Shown here piece after piece: positions 20,207 to 26,393 of a DNA stretch of 26,393 bases. The stretch is taken from positions 1 through 26,393 of the forward strand of contig BFEA01001082.1 in the NCBI GenBank assembly GCA_003427395.1, given 5' to 3'. Under the pieces are notes generated by a model. The model did not search any database. It saw nothing but the letters and a program-made list of their open reading frames with translations, and had not been told where the DNA came from. Made by a program: the position numbers and the translations under genes. This stretch comes from Chara braunii. Taxonomy: Eukaryota > Streptophyta > Charophyceae > Charales > Characeae. Numbering within the stretch: the first letter of the stretch is position 1; every line of letters begins with the position of its first letter.

Positions 20207-20937
20207 GAATTCTTGGGACACTTCTCGGGCCGCTCGGTTTTGCTGGGTGGACCCCCCATGGTCCGTCTGGCCCAGCCTGCCCGGCCGGCAGCGGCCTAAC
20301 CCAGGTCGTATCTGGTTTTGTGTATGGGGTGTGGTATTGGAACAGGTCAATGTCGAGCACGGAAGTTCCGAACGGCGGGTACGAAAGCCCTGAGATGATT
20401 GGGCGGGATAGAGCGAGGGAAACTCGTTTATGTTTTTCGATGATGGCATTGCATGTTGAACTACGGAGGCTAAGCCTGCGAGGTTAACAAACAAAACTGA
20501 GCAAAGCTGAATCACTTGATCTTCCTAGGGGGCATCCATAGTTTCGACGAGTCCAGAAAAGAAAACATGTCATCCCCGTATTAGCTGTGGGATTGGGGGA
20601 GTGCGCCCGTGCCCTTGTTCATGTTAAGAATAGACCCTTCGGCTGTGTAGCCTGGGGTGATATGCATTATGAATTCGCTTGCCATGGTCTTGGTATCAAG
20701 TGTTGGATCTCTGTCGCCTGTGCAATCGAGATGTGCGTATGGCTGTGCAGACGGTGTCTGTAGATGAGGGTAAGTGACCTTCCTGGAATATCCCTGTATT
20801 GACTTCGGGTCCCAGGGTTTAGTTAGCGGGCGCCTATGACGACTAAGAGCTGTGCACCACACTGAATGCCATCATATTAGATGTGGTATGGTTTTATGCA
20901 GACCAGATCTGCCTTTTATGCACTGATGACAGCGCCA
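20207..20937. other. Gene-free stretch
   Basis: A GC-rich patch (20220-20300) with GCCCGGCCGGC, then mixed sequence. The minus-strand frame at 20581-20862 has no known motif. I see nothing I can name. Confidence 0.45.
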
Positions 20938-21011
20938 GTGTGGAACCTTCATGGCACAATGAGGACGTCTCGGGTTGTCCTCGGTGTGGAACCTTCATGG
21001 CACAATGAGGA
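20938..21011 (+). repeat. 28-bp perfect direct duplication
   Basis: 20938-20965 and 20984-21011 are identical (GTGTGGAACCTTCATGGCAC followed by AATGAGGA), with 18 bases between them. Perfect identity suggests a recent local duplication. Confidence 0.9.
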
Positions 21012-21699
21012 TCTCATTTGGGCAGGTGGAAATTCCGGCATGCATCTTCCTTGGACATGAGATTATTGAAGGCATTGCCGTTAGAGGCATACTATGTCGC
21101 TGAATTTGGGGTTCTGGTTATTGGTCTTTACTACCAAATGATGATTCTTTACAGACCTGTCCTGAAGAGAAAATGTTGAAAAGAACATGCACCACCAACT
21201 GATGGTATGTATGTGAGGACGCTACTCCTCAGGAACTCGTTGGGGACATCTCGTGTCGGAGGGGACACGATGAGCAGCCAGCCGTTTCACATCAGAAGAG
21301 TAATATATAGGGCTAGCAGAGTTTGAAGTGGTGACTCGTACGCTGGTGGTGTACTGTTCAGGTATGGTGTGCTTTAGGAAGGCTTGCCGAGCGGGCAGGT
21401 TTGTGAGGTAGGCAAGTAGATGTCAGAATATGGGTGTAACGCCGTGCAGTTTGATTGGGGCTTGGGAATTTGGCCTTTTAGTTGGGATATGAAATTACTC
21501 GTGCCATAGTCTTTCGCTCCTATCTGATGCCAAATGTTTGAAAGAAAATCGGATTCCTTGGTGGTGGGAAAGTGCTGCACAGGTGGAAGAACAGTGCACT
21601 ACGAGGCCCTCCAGTGACCCATGTCCTAAATGTGACTCCTGTTCTTTTTTCAGTGAATGTTTTCAGGGACATAACTGTCCTCTTCTGCTGAATTATGGG
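21012..21699. other. Gene-free stretch
   Basis: No supported gene or element. Short frames only. Confidence 0.45.
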
Positions 21700-21772
21700 A
21701 AGGGATGAGTTGTGATCAGTCCGTGTGTCTGAGACACTGATGTTACCATTACGAACATATCTGATCCCATCT
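21700..21772 (+). repeat. Short dispersed repeat R2, copy 2
   Basis: Second copy of the block at 2059-2130, same orientation, sharing CTGAGACACTGATGTTACCA and CTGATCCCATC. Confidence 0.75.
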
Positions 21773-21802
21773 GCAATTGGAGTCTTTTATTGCTGCATGT
21801 GA

Positions 21803-21886
21803 CTAGTTAGTTAATTAATCCTACTTCTCAAGGCAAACGTGTCAACCAGTTAGTTAATTAGTCCTACTTGTCAAGGCACATGTGTC
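21803..21886 (+). repeat. 41-bp imperfect tandem duplication
   Basis: 21803-21843 and 21846-21886 share CAGTTAGTTAATTA-TCCTACTT, then TCAAGGCA and GTGTC, with about five differences. It stands directly beside the inverted dispersed repeat R3. Confidence 0.85.
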
Positions 21887-21890
21887 GGGG

Positions 21891-22014
21891 GAAATAAGTA
21901 GCGTCAGTACGCTCTTACAACCACATGACGCGTCGCACCCTCCCAGGATTCCTTCAGGCAACGTACGAAAGATAAGTCCAAGGAGTAACGGATCCGTCTC
22001 AGATACCGAAAATT
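21891..22014 (-). repeat. Dispersed repeat R3, minus-strand copy
   Basis: Reverse complement of 4625-4753. See that entry for shared words. Read on the minus strand it keeps GACGGATCCGTT, CTCCTTGGAC and GGGTGCGACGCGTCA. Confidence 0.8.
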
Positions 22015-22611
22015 GCTAAACTTGTACAATAGATGCGCATCATTTGAACTACCTATACACACGCATCCATCAGTTGAACCTCCAAGTGACGATGTCCAGA
22101 TATTGTAAACAACACACACAGGTAATGCTTAACAGCAGTTCTCCACGTACTACTCCACCGATAAAAAACTCTTCGTTTGGAACCTTTCCATAAGCCATCG
22201 ACATCATCCAAGGCATCCACGTCATACACATCGTTGCTGTCACATAAGGCCGTCAAATCATCCACGTATTCCAAGGGAGCCACGCCATTCCAAAATGACA
22301 TTTCCGTTCTTAAAATGACATAAACCACCTACCTCTCAGGTAGAAGTGCGCAGTCACATGCATGAACGGTAAGATCGACAGCCATATTCATACTCGATTC
22401 AACTCGCGGGCCCGAGACAATCAGTTACAGGAATCCAGAGAAACTATATAGACAGAATGAGATACATCCCAGGCCATGCATGAACGGTAAGCCGAATGTA
22501 TAGTCATTGCGGTCAAGAGAATGTGTTGTCTTGGTACTGTAATCTGGTTCTGTCGGCAATTGACGTTAGGCGTGTGGTGCGGGACCGGTCCGTTCTGGTT
22601 ACATTTTCCAC
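22015..22611. other. Gene-free stretch with short local repeats
   Basis: ATCCAAGGCATCCACGTCAT, ATCATCCACG and related words near 22195-22270 give an Asp/Val-rich minus frame that looks like a repeat product. GCATGAACGGTAAG occurs twice (near 22360 and 22479). No gene is supported. Confidence 0.5.
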
Positions 22612-22672
22612 AAAGTGTGGATGGGCAAGACTTACTTTTGGAGGAGGATGAGAGATTTTGAGGACGACTTCT
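22612..22672 (+). repeat. Dispersed repeat R4, copy 2
   Basis: Partner of 4862-4938 in the same orientation, shorter in the middle by about 16 bases. Confidence 0.65.
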
Positions 22673-23390
22673 TGAGTGAGTGCTCATGCGTTATCTTTCT
22701 GACTCCACAATGGGGCTTGTTGGATTCTTGTACGGCCATTCAGGCCGTGGTCCGGTTGTATGGGTCATTTTTCTTGTTTGCGCCGCCGATTACAGCGTAT
22801 CACTTCATTGTGTTAGCGGCCAAATCTGTAGGTCTCTGCGGTAGAACTTTTTACGGATCTCTGGTGTGAAATTAGTTGCAGACTGTGGTGCCTATATCAT
22901 AGGTAAGTGTCTTTATTATGATGACCGATTGGGGGTGGTGATTTGCACTCTCTGTCGCTTAGACAACCTCTGTGATGAAATATGGGCACGGCTGAGCGAT
23001 TGACATTGTGCGGAATGTCGTATGTTAACCAAGATCTGCTCTGAGAGGTAACAGCTAGATTTTCAAGCTTGCCAACGAATTTGCGTCTCATGGAAATGTG
23101 TAACCGCATTGGCTATGGGAGAGATGACTATTGAAAATTGGTTGTATGAATGCTGGTATGACGGCTGGATAGAGAGGTAGATTGGTGCTTTTTATTTCAA
23201 GCACCTGTGGTTGCGATGGCGAAAACGCCTTTCTTCTTACCTCGCAGATTGGAGCAACGTGTGCGTTGGTGGTCAGGTTTGTATATATCGCTAATGGCGC
23301 TTGTATCAGTTGGTTCACGTGCAAGACCATTCTCGAAAGATAATCGAATGCTGTGCAATGAACCCAGATCATGAATACGTTTGTCAACAA
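22673..23390. other. Gene-free stretch before the retroelement
   Basis: No supported gene. The five bases directly before the LTR (23386-23390, AACAA) would be the target duplication of the element. Its partner cannot be seen because the 5' half is missing. Confidence 0.45.
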
Positions 23391-23775
23391 TGCAGGTCTA
23401 GAATCTGAAGTCGCTGAATATTTCCAATAATCGAGGTGTCCAGAAAGGAGGTGAGATAACCATACACAGACGAAGAGGGAGGAGGGAGATGAGACAAAGG
23501 AGAGGAAGATACAAGGCCCACTCCTCCGGGCTCCCTACACAATCGCCGCCTCACAGAACCAGTAATCTGAACACATAGTCGAAGTCCTTCTACAATGTGC
23601 CATGTGGCACCTGCTCAGTTCCCAATCAGCGCTGGAGCAATATCAACATGAAGATCACACGTACGTATCCACAACCTCCACACAGTCCTGATCTCCTCCT
23701 GAAGTGACGATGAACAGTCCTGATCTCCCTGAAGTGTCGAAATGAAGAACAGCAGAGCCGGTCACAAAGACCCGG

Positions 23776-23830
23776 CTATATGACACGTGGCAGCAGCCAC
23801 GTCAGCAGTAACGCGTGGCAGCTGCCACGT
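23776..23830 (-). promoter_or_regulatory. TATA-like box with palindromic G-box/ABRE cluster in the LTR
   Basis: Going up from the TATA-like box (23776-23783) the sequence holds ACACGTGGC, an IR ACGTGGC-AGCA-GCCACGT (23785-23802), and the perfect 16-bp palindrome CGTGGCAGCTGCCACG (23814-23829). CACGTGGC and GCCACGT are the core of plant G-box/ABRE sites bound by bZIP factors. Position just upstream of the TATA-like box in a U3 region fits a stress- or hormone-responsive retroelement promoter. Function is inferred from motifs. Confidence 0.55.
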
Positions 23831-24015
23831 CAACATGCCTTATGGACAGTAGCCAACCAGTCACCATACCGGCCAGCAGCGCGTCGCCACAGTCTCACCA
23901 ATGCCAGCACTATGCCAGCGTCCACCAGCGTCGCAGCGTCAAGCCGGCGTCGCGTCGTCAACACGTAGAGTCAGCGTCAACGCAAGACAAAATGAATGAA
24001 TGTCAAAGCCAGGAA

Positions 24016-24038
24016 GTCAACGCTTATGTAGCGTTGAC
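24016..24038. repeat. 8-bp inverted repeat in the LTR
   Basis: GTCAACGC (24016-24023) and GCGTTGAC (24031-24038) face each other with a 7-base spacer. Each arm carries a W-box-type core (GTCAA/TTGAC). It could be a dyad site for a regulator. Confidence 0.6.
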
Positions 24039-24202
24039 GCGGAGTCTGGACCCCGGGTACTGCATCCCGTCGCCGTCCAGATCTTGCCACCAATGAAGGC
24101 TTGGATTGATCTGAAACTGTATTCTCTCTGGCCTGTATGCATGTTTGGGTACCTGCGCACAACAAGTGAGTGTATCCAACCAGGGGCCTGGGCGTGGTAC
24201 CT

Positions 24203-24225
24203 TTGACTTGACAGTTGACTTTGAC
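24203..24225. promoter_or_regulatory. W-box cluster (four TTGAC in 23 bases)
   Basis: TTGAC begins at 24203, 24208, 24215 and 24221. Three of them read TTGACT, the usual W-box core bound by plant WRKY factors. The cluster is in the U3 part of the LTR, where such sites would act as a stress enhancer. No binding data, so function is inferred. Confidence 0.5.
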
Positions 24226-24384
24226 TCTTGAATTTCTTGAGTTTAGCACTTGGTTCCACAGCCAAGCACGGCCTGCTCAGATTTGGGCATGTGTTGGCCA
24301 CACAGGCCGGCCCAGACCAGTCTTGGTCTGCAATGTCTGGGGCTGAGCTCTGGGCCCAAGCTTCTTCTGAACAGGGTTACTGCA

Positions 24385-24403
24385 TTCTTGCCTACCCGTT
24401 TTT
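24385..24403 (-). other. Polypurine tract next to the 3' LTR
   Basis: On the minus strand the 19 bases AAAAACGGGTAGGCAAGAA (16 purines) end exactly where the LTR begins with TGCAG. In LTR retrotransposons this tract primes plus-strand DNA synthesis. Its position between the pol stop and the LTR supports both border calls. Confidence 0.65.
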
Positions 24404-24423
24404 GAGTTTCACCGCAGAAATAA

Positions 24424-25915
24424 TTACGACTTTAACCCTCGTTCATAAACAGCAACAATGTCAGGAGCAGTCTGAAGTACCTTTTTATTGAACCATCGGG
24501 CCTCTGATGGTTGTTGAGATTTGAAACGTACCTTGAACTGCTTCTGAGGACGTCCGCGTGCTCCTGTAGAAAAGTACCCATGTTCTATGATTCTATCAAC
24601 TTCATATCTGCCTTCCATTGATGACGGAATCATAGAGGGTCTGTTAGGAAACTCATTCCCTTCTACATAAGGCAACAGTTTGGACGCGTGAAAGACAGGG
24701 TCAGTTTTGAGATGAGGAGGAATATCTATACGATATGATGGTCCCTCTGCATCTCCTATTACCTTGGGAACTTCCCAGGGTCCAAAATAGACAGGTAGCA
24801 GTTTTTGAGACACATCTTCTTCTAATGAAAACTCTTTGGACCTGACCCAAACCCACTCACCTACTTTGAATGTAGATGGTCGTCGATGCTTATTGGCCTG
24901 TTCTATCATTTGTTCTTGGGTTTTCCTTAAGTTTTCTTTTACTTTTATGTCTTCTTGGAACAAAACTGCATATTCTCTTGTCCCTGGAGGTAACCTAAGG
25001 AATTGGTCCCGGGTGAGCACATCAATGGGACGCCTAGGTTTCCATCCCTTGTGCAGTGCATTAGGACTGTAGCGGTGTGAACACTGATGTTATAGGCACT
25101 AGCAATTTTGGGTAAGTTCTCATCCCAATCAACTTGATCAAGTCTCACATACATGCGCAAGAGTTTTTGGCACAAACGGTTCATTTGCTCACTTTGTCCA
25201 TTCGTTTCAGGGTGTCGCCCTGATGACATGGTCAAACGTGTCCGTATGCCTCCATCAGCTTTTGCCATGGCATACTTGTGAACCGTACATCACGATCAGA
25301 CACAGTGGATTAAGGAAAACCATACTTTACCCATTTCATCTGAAACTTTTGGATCACAAGTTCGGTCTTTGCTTTAGCTGGTAAGGGAATAAACATAGCA
25401 TATTTAGAGAAGCAATCAACAATCATCATCACTTTACTATTACCGTTGCGACTCTTCACCAGACTCATGAAGTCAATAGAGGTAGACTCACCTGGTTCGC
25501 TTGGTATAGGCAATGGCTTGAGAAGTCCCAGGGGGTTCTCATGCGATGGTTTGTTCCTCTGACACACCAGACATGTATGAGCATAGGCTAGTACATCTTC
25601 TTATAGTCCCTTCCAGTCAAAACGTTCTCTGACCTCAGCGTATGTTTTCTTGAAACCAAAATGTCCCTCTGTGTCATGCCATTCCCCAATTACTATGCTT
25701 TTAATCTCTTCTTTATGAGGAATAAGAATCGTTGCTCAGTTTGGTCCATCAAGATCAACAAACCGTCAGACATTCGATAGTTAGGTAGTTGGGAAGGGTC
25801 ACGTGCAAGGATATTTATAATCGTCTTCCAGATAGGGTCAGTACTATATCCTTGGCGAATTCGATCTTTCAGGTCATTCCCAACATCTACAATAATATAA
25901 AAACCGCTAACGTCA
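24424..25915 (-). pseudogene. Ty3/gypsy chromovirus pol, integrase half, decayed
   Basis: Minus-strand pol relic. Order from its 5' side: a linker after the missing RNase H (25915-25693); an HHCC zinc finger (His codons at 25676-25678 and 25661-25663, Cys codons at 25571-25573 and 25562-25564); the integrase core with Asp at 25472-25474, Asp at 25295-25297 and Glu at 25188-25190, spaced D-35-E if one lost base is counted; a GPY/F-type module (VYFGPWEV); and a chromodomain-like end (RYEVDRIIEHGY to ERGLKS, stop at 24424-24426). Lesions: in-frame stops at 25601-25603 and 25310-25312 and frameshifts near 25725, 25265 and 25065. Integrase inserts element cDNA into chromosomes, and the chromodomain guides it to marked chromatin. 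Reverse transcriptase, RNase H, protease and gag are absent, so this copy is dead. Confidence 0.9.
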
Positions 25916-26053
25916 TATCGCACGGCCCAGATTGCGGGCCGGTCACCACCCGCGGACGGCCCAGATCGCCGGTCGATGAGAAACTTTTCTCATCGGTCTG
26001 CGATCTGGGTCGTCCGCGGGTGGTGACCGGCCCGCAATCTGGGCCGTGCGATA
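25916..26053. repeat. Long inverted repeat (68-bp arms, 2-bp loop)
   Basis: The left arm 25916-25983 and right arm 25986-26053 are reverse complements with about four mismatches, separated by CT. Arms contain CGCACGGCCCAGATTGCGGG and the matching half. The structure starts within a base or two of where pol homology ends. It may be a foldback or MITE-like element, or an inversion scar. I see no clear flanking duplication (TCA on one side, CCGG on the other). Confidence 0.9.
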
Positions 26054-26328
26054 CCGGTTCGTACCGGAAGTGGCGCACGGCCCGCCCAAACGGCTCTTCC
26101 GCTTTTTCTTTCTTCTTTTTTTTTCGTTGTTTTTTCGTTTTGCCTGTCCGCCAAATGTGGGTCGCTGTTTTTTCGGCCCGCCCAAACGGCCATCCTGCCT
26201 GCCCGCCACTTCTGAACGCGCGCCCCGCGCCCAGCCTAAATCGCCATTCAAAGGGGCGGGTTTTTCAATCGGATGTTATGCTGCTACGGTACGCGACAGC
26301 ACGCGACGGCACGCGACGTGCTCATCGT

Positions 26329-26329
<1 letters not shown>
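26054..26329. other. GC-rich sequence beyond the inverted repeat
   Basis: The 17-bp word CGGCCCGCCCAAACGGC occurs at 26077-26093 and 26175-26191, with a T-rich stretch (26098-26140) between them. GCACGCGAC (GCACGCGAC, GCACGCGAC, preceded by ACGCGACA) recurs at about 26292-26318. The frames here are antisense or low-complexity products. This may be the rest of the element that interrupted pol. Confidence 0.55.

Positions 26330-26393
<64 letters not shown>
26330..26393 (+). repeat. CT dinucleotide microsatellite, running off the window
   Basis: Uninterrupted (CT)n from 26330 to the last base, 64 bases or 32 units. The true length is unknown because the window ends inside it. Confidence 0.98.

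Larger units (their letters stand above)
23391..24384 (-). mobile_element. 3' LTR of a Ty3/gypsy element (994 bp)
   Basis: The segment begins TGCAG and ends CTGCA on the plus strand, the canonical TG...CA LTR ends with a 5-bp inverted repeat. It lies 39 bases past the stop of the minus-strand pol relic, with a polypurine tract directly at its border. Read on the minus strand, the order is as expected: a U3 of about 600 bp with W-box and G-box clusters, a TATA-like TCATATAG near 23780, then R/U5 of about 380 bp. A 32-bp tandem duplication (23682-23713 and 23714-23745) lies just after the expected transcription start. The 5' LTR is not in the window, so the LTR borders rest on ends and position and not on a second copy. 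Confidence 0.7.

Noticed and set aside
23780-24249. Overlapping Ala/Ser/Gln-rich frames on both strands around 23.8-24.2 kb
   Set aside because: They lie within the LTR and reflect its repeated GTCAACGC and GTGGCAGC words.

Overview
The window looks like a non-genic, repeat-rich stretch of a eukaryotic nuclear genome, most likely from a streptophyte (green alga, bryophyte, lycophyte or other plant). The reasons are the absence of any long intact ORF or host gene I can recognise, no bacterial-style gene packing, a decayed Ty3/gypsy element with a plant-type chromodomain (chromovirus), a decayed LINE with a zf-RVT-like zinc-binding region, and plant-type G-box and W-box clusters in the LTR. I cannot name a species. 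I find no tRNA, rRNA, CRISPR or operon. Most open frames are short, unsupported and spread over both strands.

Layout. 1-2.6 kb: AT-rich start, all five ambiguous bases of the window, and a diverged 210-bp repeat pair. 2637-2830: a sequencing-library artefact, the 38-bp Nextera mate-pair junction adapter (2715-2752) between two identical 78-bp copies of genomic sequence. 2.8-6.2 kb: no recognised gene, one repeat (4625-4753) that recurs inverted near 21.9 kb. 6178-7583: unit A of a long non-coding repeat. 7.7-10.7 kb: small tandem duplications and the 3' part of a decayed LINE on the minus strand, whose zinc-binding motif has been expanded by a 33-bp minisatellite. 10.7-12.95 kb: nothing recognised. 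12954-18798: unit B of the same long repeat, split by at least three later insertions: about 430 bp, about 2.7 kb, and 1,050 bp. The last has TG...CA ends and TTAG on both sides, so it is a candidate solo LTR. 18.8-23.4 kb: simple-sequence tracts (polypyrimidine, C17, A13), short duplications and the inverted repeat copy. 23391-25915: the 3' half of a Ty3/gypsy chromovirus on the minus strand: LTR of 994 bp, polypurine tract, chromodomain, GPY/F module, DD35E integrase core and HHCC zinc finger, broken by two stops and about three frameshifts. 25916-26053: a 68-bp-armed inverted repeat exactly where the pol homology stops. 26330-26393: a CT microsatellite that runs off the end.

The elements show a nested history: a duplicated non-coding unit, later insertions in one copy, and degraded class I elements. 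I saw no working defence, metabolic or regulatory system. The strongest unexpected results are the adapter artefact with its flanking false duplication, the minisatellite growing inside a LINE zinc finger, the nested insertions that can be dated against unit A, and the foldback at the retroelement breakpoint.
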